Shown here: one piece after another, positions 1 through 5,883 of the stretch
Position numbering within the stretch: position 1 is the first letter of the stretch
How the letters are laid out: every line of letters starts with the position of its first letter
Source: Legionellales bacterium
Lineage (GTDB): Bacteria > Pseudomonadota > Gammaproteobacteria > Berkiellales > Berkiellaceae
DNA: 6,942 nucleotides
Direction of reading: 5' to 3'
Assembly (NCBI GenBank): GCA_023266435.1
Contig: JAHFQF010000123.1
Location: 1 to 6,942, forward strand
The notes under the pieces: model-generated
The model's input: the letters and a program-made list of their open reading frames with translations, nothing else
Told to the model about the DNA's origin: nothing
Databases searched by the model: none
Program-made: the position numbers and the translations under genes

Positions 1-79
1 CAAAGCCCAAGAGCAGCACGGCACTGAATAAAACAAGTTTATAGTATTTTAAGGACCAAGTAATGACATGAGCAATCAT
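1..79 (-). CDS. cusA: CusA/CzcA-type RND efflux pump, N-terminal fragment (runs off the left edge)
   Basis: Only the first 26 codons lie in the window. The ATG at 77-79 begins a peptide reading MIAHVITWSLKYYKLVLFSA followed by a Leu-rich hydrophobic run. This matches the usual start of heavy-metal RND (HME-RND) inner-membrane pumps: a short cytoplasmic MIxxxIxWS segment, then the first transmembrane helix. In the family, the protein is a proton-driven trimer of about 1,040 residues that exports Cu(I)/Ag(I) or other metals through a CusB-type adaptor. The start lies 3 bp after the stop of cusB, so the two genes are almost certainly co-transcribed. Identification rests on the short N-terminus and on position after cusB. 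The metal-binding Met residues lie outside the window, so copper versus cobalt/zinc/cadmium specificity cannot be read here. Confidence 0.8.
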   Translation of the reverse strand, partial: MIAHVITWSLKYYKLVLFSAVLLLGF

Positions 80-82
80 AGA

Positions 83-1324
83 TTATGAACCCTGACTGTC
101 TAAACGCAGTAACGCAGATTTCAAATTGATTTCAGAGTCTATCAAAAATTGAGCAGAGGTGACGACTTGTTCCTCTTTATTTAAGCCAGAGATAATCTCT
201 ATGTGGCTTTCATCTTCCATGCCTGTCACCACTGTTTTGGGCTGAAATTTGCCTTCACCTAGTGCCAAAATCACGTGCTGCTTGCCCTCTCCCCAAATGA
301 CCGCTTCTCTAGGAATTTTTAAAGTTACTTTGGGGAAAGCTTTTATTTCAACAGCAACATACTGATTGGGTTTTAGTAACAAATGATTATTGGGTAAGCG
401 AATGCGCGCTTTTGCTGTGAGAGAGATAGGATCAATTTCTGGATAAATGTAATCTATTTGACCTTGCCATACTTGATTTGGAGAGTGCGGGAAAAAAACT
501 TTTACTTCTTGACCAATTTTGATTAAATCTAACTGGATACTGAAAAATTCTGCCACCACCCAAACTTCTGAGAGATCGGTGAGGCTCATCAGCGTTATTT
601 CTGGATTAATCCACATGCCTTCTCGAACATTCAAGCTATCAATATATCCCTGTTGAGGAGCATAAACTGTGACTAAAGGATTTTCTTTTTTAGTTGTTCT
701 CAATTGCTCAATTTGTGGCTCAGAAATTCCTAGTGCCCGCAATTTATCTAGACTCGCCTCCCCAACACCTCCCTTCTTACCTGTTGACTGTAATAAATAT
801 TCATATTGCGCCACTCTCAATTCGGGAGAATAAATTTCAAAAAGCGGTTGGTTTTTTTCTATGAGTTCCTGAGATTCTTTGGTATGTAATTTTCTAATCC
901 ATCCTTCAGCATAAGAATGAATGTGAACAATTTTATTTTCATTGGCTTTAATGATGCCATAAGCTCTGATTTTCGGCTGTAGTGTGCCCTCCTCAACCAT
1001 TGCAGTACGAACACCAAGATTATGAATTATGGCGGGTGAAATTGTAATAGTAGATGAAGCACTTCCAGAATGATTTGGATCCTCCGCATAGACAGGAACG
1101 AGATCCATATTCATTCTAGATTTTCCAGGGCCTTCATAGGGTATTTGAGGCTCCATGGGATCAATCCAATAGAGAATTTTTTGATTAGGTTGGTGAGAAA
1201 CGCCATTTGAGTTGGGTGACTTTTGAAAAATGATATATCCGCTTACCATCAGCAATAAGCAAAGGCCAATCACCAAGACCCATTTTTTTTGCACATATTG
1301 CTTGATTGGATAATTTCTCCACAT
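83..1324 (-). CDS. cusB: CusB-type periplasmic adaptor (membrane fusion protein) of a copper/silver RND efflux system
   Basis: The product (413 residues) is the adaptor that joins an RND pump to an outer-membrane channel and hands over metal. A transmembrane anchor spans about residues 14-34 and shows no lipobox. The heavy-metal-binding segment at about 49-79 carries YWIDPMEP, then PGKS and MNMDLVPVY. Met57, Met71 and Met73 correspond to the three Met ligands for Cu(I)/Ag(I) in E. coli CusB; the spacing is one residue shorter because SPFM is replaced by SRM. The rest shows the usual adaptor order: barrel-sandwich strands, helical hairpin (around the LRVAQYEYLLQS motif), beta-barrel and membrane-proximal domain. 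A longer reading frame begins with GTG at 1366 and has an ATG at 1357. The ATG at 1322-1324 is preferred because GAGG lies 5 bp upstream and it gives a normal short N-terminus before the anchor. cusA follows after 3 bp. Confidence 0.92.
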   Translation of the reverse strand: MWRNYPIKQYVQKKWVLVIGLCLLLMVSGYIIFQKSPNSNGVSHQPNQKILYWIDPMEPQIPYEGPGKSRMNMDLVPVYAEDPNHSGSASSTITISPAIIHNLGVRTAMVEEGTLQPKIRAYGIIKANENKIVHIHSYAEGWIRKLHTKESQELIEKNQPLFEIYSPELRVAQYEYLLQSTGKKGGVGEASLDKLRALGISEPQIEQLRTTKKENPLVTVYAPQQGYIDSLNVREGMWINPEITLMSLTDLSEVWVVAEFFSIQLDLIKIGQEVKVFFPHSPNQVWQGQIDYIYPEIDPISLTAKARIRLPNNHLLLKPNQYVAVEIKAFPKVTLKIPREAVIWGEGKQHVILALGEGKFQPKTVVTGMEDESHIEIISGLNKEEQVVTSAQFLIDSEINLKSALLRLDSQGS

Positions 1325-1327
1325 CTT

Positions 1328-1333
1328 TCCCTC
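1328..1333 (-). promoter_or_regulatory. Ribosome binding site that sets the cusB start
   Basis: On the minus strand the sequence reads GAGGGAAAGATG, giving a Shine-Dalgarno GAGG 5 bp before the ATG at 1322-1324. The alternative starts at 1366 (GTG) and 1357 (ATG) have no comparable site. This favours the 413-residue form over the 427-residue one. Confidence 0.6.
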
Positions 1334-1522
1334 GGATCTTAGAAATTGAAAGTCCATTTGTTTCACTATAGTACATAGTAATTAAGAAGAAGACATATGG
1401 CTAAAAAGAGAAAGTTATCTTTAGAGCTATTTGATGCATAATTTATTGTTATGATGAGCAGTCAGTAAGTCCTGCGTGATAAGAGGCGATGGTGAGTGTT
1501 CTTATTAAAACATGCAAGACGA

Positions 1523-1552
1523 TTGACTATATACAGAGGAACCGCTAAGAAT
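1523..1552 (+). promoter_or_regulatory. Possible sigma-70 promoter for copA
   Basis: TTGACT at 1523-1528 is a 5/6 match to a -35 element. A weak -10 candidate, AAGAAT, lies at 1547-1552 after an 18-bp spacer. A better-looking TATTAT at 1552-1557 is 23 bp from the -35, too far for a standard promoter. The assignment rests on pattern match and position only. Confidence 0.22.
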
Positions 1553-1584
1553 ATTATATTCACATCCTTCAATGATGATTCGCC

Positions 1585-1602
1585 TTGCTCATTATTTGCT
1601 CA
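1585..1602 (+). promoter_or_regulatory. Direct repeat TTGCTCA-N4-TTGCTCA, candidate response-regulator operator
   Basis: TTGCTCA occurs exactly at 1585-1591 and 1596-1602, with start points 11 bp apart (one helical turn). Two 7-bp direct repeats separated by 4 bp is the layout bound by OmpR/PhoB-family response regulators, the family that includes CusR/CopR/PcoR. It lies 49 bp upstream of the preferred copA start. The repeat is seen directly; its function is inferred. Confidence 0.3.
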
Positions 1603-1651
1603 AATTTCATGATGGATGGTTTTTCTGTTTGGATGCGATATGGATGGTTTA

Positions 1652-3403
1652 ATGAAAAAATTTCTTTACTGGAAGACAGTTTTATGCGGAATAATGTTTA
1701 TATTAAGCCAAGCAACCCACGCAAACCTTGTTGAATATTCGCTTGTTATTCGTCAGGAGCCCGTGAATCTGACTGACAAAGCCATTGAAAAAATCACGAT
1801 TAACGGTTCCATACCAGGGCCAGCTTTACATTTTGTTGATGGAGACGAAGCGGTTATCCATGTTACCAACAAAATGAATGAGGAAACTTCTATACATTGG
1901 CATGGGTTACTATTACCCGGCAACATGGATGGAGTTCCAGGGTTTAATGGATTTCCAGGTATCAAACCAGGGGAAACTTTTAGCTATCAATTCAAATTAC
2001 GGCAGGAAGGCACCTATTGGTATCACGCACACTCGATGGGACAAGAGCAAGAAGGACTGTATGGCTCTATTGTGATTTTACCTAAAGAGCAAGAGGCGCT
2101 GAAGATAGAACGTGATTATGTGATAGTGCTCTCAGACTATAGCGAGGAAGATTCCAATTCTATTTTATCCAATCTAAAAATGTCATCAGATTATTATCAA
2201 TATGCACGCCGCACGATTGGAGATTTTTTTTCTGAGGTAAAAAGCAAAGGGTTTAAGACAGCTTGGCAAAACGCTAAAATGTGGGGTCAAATGCGCATGC
2301 TACCCACAGATTTATCGGATGTCACGGGTTATACTTTTTTGGTTAATGGCAAGACGCCAGCACAAAACTGGACAGGTCTTTTTTCTCCAGGTGAGCGTGT
2401 GCGCCTACGATTTATCAATGCTTCTGCCATGACATTTTATGATGTGCAGATACCAGGTTTGAAAATGATCGTAGTGGCTGCCGATGGTCAGCCTGTTGAA
2501 CCCGTGACTGTAGATGAATTTCGCTTTGGTGTTGCTGAAACGTACGATGTGATCGTGACACCCAGTGAAGACAAGGCCTATACAGTAGTGGCCGAGCCTA
2601 TTGATCGGACTGGTTTTGCATTAGCCACGTTAGCGTCACGAGCAGACATGAAAGGCGAGAGCCCTATTCAGCGTCCCCGTGCCTTATTGACGATGGCTGA
2701 TATGGGTATGGGCCATGAAATGAATGGCAGCATGCAGGGCATGAATCATGAGATGGATAGCATGACTAATATGCAGGGAATGGATCATGCTGCTATGGGA
2801 CATACTATGTCCAGTATGGCAATGCCCGCTCAAGATGATGCAACAGGCGCGAAAGACAGTGGTTGGGTCAACGCAGGCACACCCAAAGGTGATAGCGCTT
2901 TGAAATATTCCGATCTGCATTATCTCGGTACTCAAAAAGATACGCGCCAACCTCAGCGAGAAGTCACTATTCGTTTGGGCGGCAACATGGAGCGTTATAT
3001 CTGGACATTAAATGGTAAAAAATATGAGGAGGCAGCACCTATCAACCTGGAGTATGGTGAGCGTATCCGGCTGACTTTTATCAATGAAACTATGATGGCG
3101 CACCCCATGCATCTTCACGGCATGTTTGTCCAGTTGGATAATGGCCAACCGATGGAAAAGCTTCCCAATAAACATACGATTATCGTTCCGCCTGGTAGTA
3201 CCTCTTCAGTATTGCTCACAGCCAACGAACCAGGTGAGTGGGCGTTCCATTGTCATTTGCTTTATCACATGATGGCAGGGATGATGAATAAAGTAGTGGT
3301 TGCTAAACTTGATCCCTCACAATTACCCAGTAAAGCTAAAATGCAGAGTATGCCTGCCATGGATTACGCCACGATGAAGAGGAGGCTGCCAGATGCGCCT
3401 TAA
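1652..3403 (+). CDS. copA: Periplasmic multicopper oxidase, CopA/PcoA family
   Basis: The product (583 residues) is a three-domain multicopper oxidase expected to oxidise Cu(I) to Cu(II) in the periplasm. All copper-site motifs are present: His82-Trp-His84-Gly, His125-Ala-His127, His484-Pro-Met-His487-Leu-His489 and His533-Cys534-His535-x3-His539-x4-Met544. Type 1 copper ligands would be His484, Cys534, His539 and the axial Met544. A Met-rich insert at 348-391 has 14 Met and 4 His in 44 residues, in repeated MxxMxH-like patterns typical of CopA copper-binding loops. The N-terminus MKKFLYWKTV plus a hydrophobic stretch ending THA is a Sec-type signal peptide; the twin-arginine motif usual for this family is absent. 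The open frame extends to ATGs at 1616 and 1640, but the signal peptide favours 1652 (or 1640); no Shine-Dalgarno site is strong. copB overlaps its end by 11 bp. Confidence 0.95.
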   Translation: MKKFLYWKTVLCGIMFILSQATHANLVEYSLVIRQEPVNLTDKAIEKITINGSIPGPALHFVDGDEAVIHVTNKMNEETSIHWHGLLLPGNMDGVPGFNGFPGIKPGETFSYQFKLRQEGTYWYHAHSMGQEQEGLYGSIVILPKEQEALKIERDYVIVLSDYSEEDSNSILSNLKMSSDYYQYARRTIGDFFSEVKSKGFKTAWQNAKMWGQMRMLPTDLSDVTGYTFLVNGKTPAQNWTGLFSPGERVRLRFINASAMTFYDVQIPGLKMIVVAADGQPVEPVTVDEFRFGVAETYDVIVTPSEDKAYTVVAEPIDRTGFALATLASRADMKGESPIQRPRALLTMADMGMGHEMNGSMQGMNHEMDSMTNMQGMDHAAMGHTMSSMAMPAQDDATGAKDSGWVNAGTPKGDSALKYSDLHYLGTQKDTRQPQREVTIRLGGNMERYIWTLNGKKYEEAAPINLEYGERIRLTFINETMMAHPMHLHGMFVQLDNGQPMEKLPNKHTIIVPPGSTSSVLLTANEPGEWAFHCHLLYHMMAGMMNKVVVAKLDPSQLPSKAKMQSMPAMDYATMKRRLPDAP

Positions 3404-4109
3404 AATTCTATCTTGTTTATCCGTTTGCCTTTTTTTATTGGATCAGCCAGTTTTTGCAGCAGAGGCACATAATAAAGAGCATGGTGGGCAGATTTTTCAC
3501 GCTTTCATCATGGATGCCGAAATCGGGAAGAGTAATGAGAAGAGCACCCTGAGTTGGGACTTGGATGGCTGGATAGGTACCGATGAAAATAAGCTTTGGC
3601 TGAAAAGCGAGGCTAAACGTTTGAAAGGTGAAACAGAGCAAGTAGAATTTTGGGGGCTTTACAGTCGTAATTTGGCAATCTTCTGGGATGGACAAATTGG
3701 TTTAAGACATGATGGCCAGCCGACAAATGTTGAATACTTGGTACTTGGTGTCGAAGGTTTAGCACCTTATTTTTTTGAAACTAAAGCCCATGTATTTATC
3801 AGTGAGACAGGAGACGTGAGTGCCCGCTTTCGACAAGAAGTGGACTTGCTCATAACCCAGAAACTGATCTTACAACCCCAACTGGAGATTAATCTATACG
3901 CACAAGATGTGCCTGAGCAAAAGGTAGGAACAGGATTATCTCAAGCGGAAATTGGATTACAAGCACGCTATGAATTCACTCGAAAATTTGCTCCCTATGT
4001 TTCCGTAGGATACGAGCGTTTAATTGGGGAAACTTCATCTATTGCTAAATCGAATCATGAAGACAACGATGCCATAGTCTATACTTTCGGAATACGTCTA
4101 ATGTTTTAA
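3393..4109 (+). CDS. copB: CopB/PcoB-family outer-membrane copper resistance protein
   Basis: The product has 238 residues, with a Sec signal peptide (about 1-22, ending PVFA-AEA) followed by a predicted outer-membrane beta-barrel. Family-like stretches include WDLDGWIGTDENKLWLK, the LYSR segment, FWDGQIGLRHD, GLAPYFFE, DVSARFRQEVDLLITQKLIL and QPQLEIN. The chain ends in GIRLMF, with the terminal aromatic residue typical of barrels assembled by BAM. CopB proteins act with CopA in periplasmic copper tolerance, probably binding copper at the outer membrane. The core is complete, but the long Met/His-rich region that precedes it in many CopB/PcoB proteins is missing; only a short HNKEHGG segment remains. 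The start ATG overlaps the copA end by 11 bp and is preceded by AGGAGG at 3380-3385 with a 7-bp spacer, so translational coupling is likely. Confidence 0.93.
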   Translation: MRLKILSCLSVCLFLLDQPVFAAEAHNKEHGGQIFHAFIMDAEIGKSNEKSTLSWDLDGWIGTDENKLWLKSEAKRLKGETEQVEFWGLYSRNLAIFWDGQIGLRHDGQPTNVEYLVLGVEGLAPYFFETKAHVFISETGDVSARFRQEVDLLITQKLILQPQLEINLYAQDVPEQKVGTGLSQAEIGLQARYEFTRKFAPYVSVGYERLIGETSSIAKSNHEDNDAIVYTFGIRLMF

Positions 4110-4110
4110 T

Positions 4111-4114
4111 GGAG
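4111..4114 (+). promoter_or_regulatory. Ribosome binding site that sets the DUF2231 gene start
   Basis: GGAG lies 6 bp upstream of the ATG at 4121 and immediately after the copB stop. It excludes the in-frame ATG at 4109, which overlaps the copB stop codon and would place this GGAG inside the coding sequence. Confidence 0.6.
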
Positions 4115-4120
4115 ATTAAA

Positions 4121-4696
4121 ATGCTGATTGAGATTATACCAAACTGGCATCCGATGTTGGTTCATTTTCCTATTGCGCTATTTACGACATCTTTTTTATT
4201 GTTTGCCATTGGAACTTTATGTTCAAAGAAGACTTATTCTTCCATGTTCCTTAACGCTGGGCATCTTAATCTTTGGCTAGGAGCCTGTTTTTTGGTGCTT
4301 ACCCTCCTTGCAGGTTGGCATGCTTATAATACGGTGAGCCATGACGGACAATCGCATGCTGCGATGACGGATCATCGGAACTGGGCGTTAGCTACAGCAT
4401 CGCTTTGGACCATTTTAACATTTTGGTCGGCCTTGCGTTATCGTAAATCCATTGATATGGGTTTTCCCTTTATCCTTGTCATGTTGATAGCATCAGGTAT
4501 GTTGGCGACCACGGGCTATAAAGGTGCGGACATTGTATATCGCTATGGTCTAGGAGTGATGTCTCTGCCGCTGTCTGATGAAAATAATGGTCATGAGCAT
4601 AATGAGAAATCGGAGGGCGATAATTCGCAAGAAAGTACCTTAGAACCAGCAAGGAAAGAACATAGTGGCCATGAGCATCACACACATAGTCACTAA
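4121..4696 (+). CDS. DUF2231-family inner-membrane protein with a His-rich C-terminal tail
   Basis: The product (191 residues) has four predicted membrane helices at about 14-34, 50-68, 88-106 and 113-132. DUF2231 features are visible: WHPMLVHFP near the N-terminus (His10, His15), GWHA at the end of helix 2 (His67), a His before the third helix (HRNWAL), and GYKGADIVYRYGLGV after helix 4. The conserved histidines at membrane ends suggest heme or metal ligation, but the biochemical role of the family is not established. The last 35 residues hold 8 His (GHEH, SGHEHHTHSH), a plausible metal-binding tail. It is the last gene of the copA-copB operon, with 11 bp between the copB stop and its ATG. 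A frame-extended ATG at 4109 exists, but GGAG at 4111-4114, 6 bp upstream, selects 4121. A copper role is inferred from context. Confidence 0.85.
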   Translation: MLIEIIPNWHPMLVHFPIALFTTSFLLFAIGTLCSKKTYSSMFLNAGHLNLWLGACFLVLTLLAGWHAYNTVSHDGQSHAAMTDHRNWALATASLWTILTFWSALRYRKSIDMGFPFILVMLIASGMLATTGYKGADIVYRYGLGVMSLPLSDENNGHEHNEKSEGDNSQESTLEPARKEHSGHEHHTHSH

Positions 4697-4739
4697 ATTC
4701 GACTATTTAGGTTTAAGCTGTATCAGCGGGGAGTGCGTA
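4697..4739. other. 43-bp convergent junction between copper operon and phage operon
   Basis: This is the whole gap between the stop of the copper operon (4696, plus strand) and the stop of the Q-like gene (4740, minus strand). A weak AT-rich hairpin (CTAAAT 4693-4698, ATTTAG 4705-4710) overlaps the DUF2231 stop and has only a short T run after it. No GC-rich terminator, late promoter, tRNA fragment or integrase attachment sequence was recognised. Confidence 0.6.
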
Positions 4740-5276
4740 TTATGCACAAAGCTGCTTTTGAATATGGCCACAAGCCTCTTCTTCCCATTCACTCAACACT
4801 GCCAAAACCAGATTGAATTTTTCATTCCAGCTTCGCAACCAATTACTACGATGGACCCCTACCGCATTAGCCAAAACAGAATGCGTGAGGCGTTGCTTAC
4901 CCGAGCCAAAGCATTGAGGGCAGGAGGTAATTTTCACGATGCCAGTACCACTACAGGCTTTGCACAAAGAGCGATGTTGAAAATAACGCAGCGCAAGTGC
5001 ACTCAGAGCCTGAATCTTTTCCTCTGCAGCAAACCCACACCATTCCTCACTCAAAGCCAATCCTTGCACCATTTGCTCTACCTCTGACAGCAATTCAGAG
5101 TAAACTGTTTCATCTTGGCACCACACATAGCGCGCCAATAAATACGCTGACTTTTCTAAGCCACTCAAGGCAGCCGCCACCATCATGGGCGTGAGTTTTT
5201 CACCGGTACTTTGAATCTGTTTTTCGTAATGGTGTTCAATTGAGTTCAAGCGAGCCAGTAGGTAACGTGCATCCAT
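4740..5276 (-). CDS. Phage Q-like antiterminator with a DnaJ-type four-cysteine zinc motif
   Basis: The product (178 residues) resembles the lambdoid antitermination proteins of the QuuQ/YdfT (Antiterm) type. The N-terminal half is helical. Cys105-x2-Cys108-SGTG, an 10-residue linker, then Cys119-x2-Cys122-FGSG form a zinc-binding ribbon. A helix-turn-helix-like segment follows at about 131-150 (SVLANAVGVHRSNWLRSW), then an acidic helix (SEWEEEA). In the family, Q loads onto RNA polymerase paused at the late promoter and lets it read through terminators into late genes. Its place after O-like and P-like genes is the lambda order. A longer frame reaches 5342, but GGGAG at 5283-5287 with a 6-bp spacer selects the ATG at 5274-5276. 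The first 41 bp overlap the end of the P-like gene. Sequence similarity is by motif only; regulation of late genes is inferred. Confidence 0.75.
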   Translation of the reverse strand: MDARYLLARLNSIEHHYEKQIQSTGEKLTPMMVAAALSGLEKSAYLLARYVWCQDETVYSELLSEVEQMVQGLALSEEWCGFAAEEKIQALSALALRYFQHRSLCKACSGTGIVKITSCPQCFGSGKQRLTHSVLANAVGVHRSNWLRSWNEKFNLVLAVLSEWEEEACGHIQKQLCA

Positions 5277-5883
5277 GTTTATCTCCCTGGTTGTGATATT
5301 CAAGGTGTGGTTGGTTAGCTTGATCAACTTTGCGTTTTTCAAGTGCTAATCGGGTTTCACATTGAATGAGTCTTGTCTCAGAGGCAGACACGCCATTTAA
5401 ACCGCCTATGTGATCGTGTGCACCGATTAATCGCTCGGGGAATATCTGAGGCAGGGTCGAAATCAAATAGCCTCTGTAGCGCTTTTCAAATTCGTTTTTA
5501 ACAAAAGGCCATTCCCCATTGTTTTTGGAACCCAAGCTTACCCAGCCACCCATATCAACGATCACTTGATGAATCAAACTATCTTCAAAACACACACTGG
5601 CGTTGGTACCAATGCAACGAACCGCCCAGTCTACTTTTGTCCAGGCCAGCAGCGATTGCGTTTGAGTACCGCCGGTCAGCTGTTTCACCACATCGGCAGG
5701 TTTGGGCATAAATTGTCCGCCTTCAGGGTTTTTAATATGCGCAAACAAAGCACATTTCACTTCCTCTGCTGAGTATTCCTTGAGAGCCTCCATGTACATT
5801 GCTAGCTGGATTGGAGTTAAATTCTTTTCACATAGCTCAGCTACCTGTGTCAAAATTTGCAGTTTTTGCTGTTGGTCGTTCAT
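5236..5883 (-). CDS. Phage replication protein, P-like (probable helicase loader)
   Basis: The product has 215 residues. The N-terminal 70 residues form a small helical domain with the pattern LTPIQLAMYMEALKEYS, then EVKCALFAHI, then GGQFMPKPADVV. This layout (Y..L..ys.eev..A...hi....fmPkpadi) recurs in phage helicase loaders and G39P/DnaI-N-like domains. The middle contains WTKVDWAVRCIG, SVCFEDSLIHQVI, MGGW (111-114) and EFEKRYRGY, a conserved arrangement in proviral proteins of uncertain function, perhaps the DUF6475 group. The C-terminus is polar and likely disordered. The start ATG at 5881-5883 overlaps the O-like stop in an ATGA and has AGGAGG at 5893-5898 (9-bp spacer), so the two proteins are translationally coupled. 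A frame-extended start at 5907 lies further inside the O-like gene and is less likely. Loading the host DnaB helicase is inferred from position. Confidence 0.65.
   Translation of the reverse strand: MNDQQQKLQILTQVAELCEKNLTPIQLAMYMEALKEYSAEEVKCALFAHIKNPEGGQFMPKPADVVKQLTGGTQTQSLLAWTKVDWAVRCIGTNASVCFEDSLIHQVIVDMGGWVSLGSKNNGEWPFVKNEFEKRYRGYLISTLPQIFPERLIGAHDHIGGLNGVSASETRLIQCETRLALEKRKVDQANQPHLEYHNQGDKHGCTLPTGSLELN
5283..5287 (-). promoter_or_regulatory. Ribosome binding site that sets the Q-like gene start
   Basis: On the minus strand GGGAG stands 6 bp before the ATG at 5274-5276, inside the end of the P-like gene. It argues against the longer frame beginning at 5342 and suggests translational coupling to the P-like gene. 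Confidence 0.55.

Larger units (their letters stand above)
1325..1651. promoter_or_regulatory. Divergent intergenic region between the cusBA and copAB operons
   Basis: These 327 bp separate two divergent copper operons and must contain both promoters. No protein-coding gene of meaningful length is visible. Next to cusB, at 1365-1379, ACTAT and ATAGT form an inverted repeat around AGTAC. On the minus strand the same stretch reads TACTAT twice, 7 bp apart, and includes TATAGT, a possible -10 element for cusBA without a convincing -35 partner. Near copA there are a poor sigma-70-like element at 1523-1552 and a direct repeat at 1585-1602. No CueR-type GC-rich dyad (CCTTCC...GGAAGG style) and no E. 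coli-type CusR box were recognised, so regulator identity is open. Confidence 0.6.

Noticed and set aside
1397..1441. A 14-codon plus-strand frame (MAKKRKLSLELFDA) that might be a leader peptide or a gene remnant.
   Set aside because: Its ribosome binding site is weak, it lies over 200 bp from copA, no attenuator hairpin follows, and no longer homologous frame continues after the stop.
2684..2950. An 88-codon minus-strand frame rich in His and Met.
   Set aside because: It is antisense to the Met-rich loop of copA: ATG read backwards is CAT (His). There is no ribosome binding site and it lies wholly inside a clear gene.
4693..4710. Inverted repeat CTAAAT/ATTTAG as a bidirectional terminator.
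   Set aside because: The stem has six mostly A-T pairs and there is no solid T run on either side, so it is too weak to call.
4665..5087. A 140-codon plus-strand frame across the junction.
   Set aside because: It overlaps the DUF2231 end and is antisense to the Q-like gene, whose zinc motif and start signal make it the real gene.
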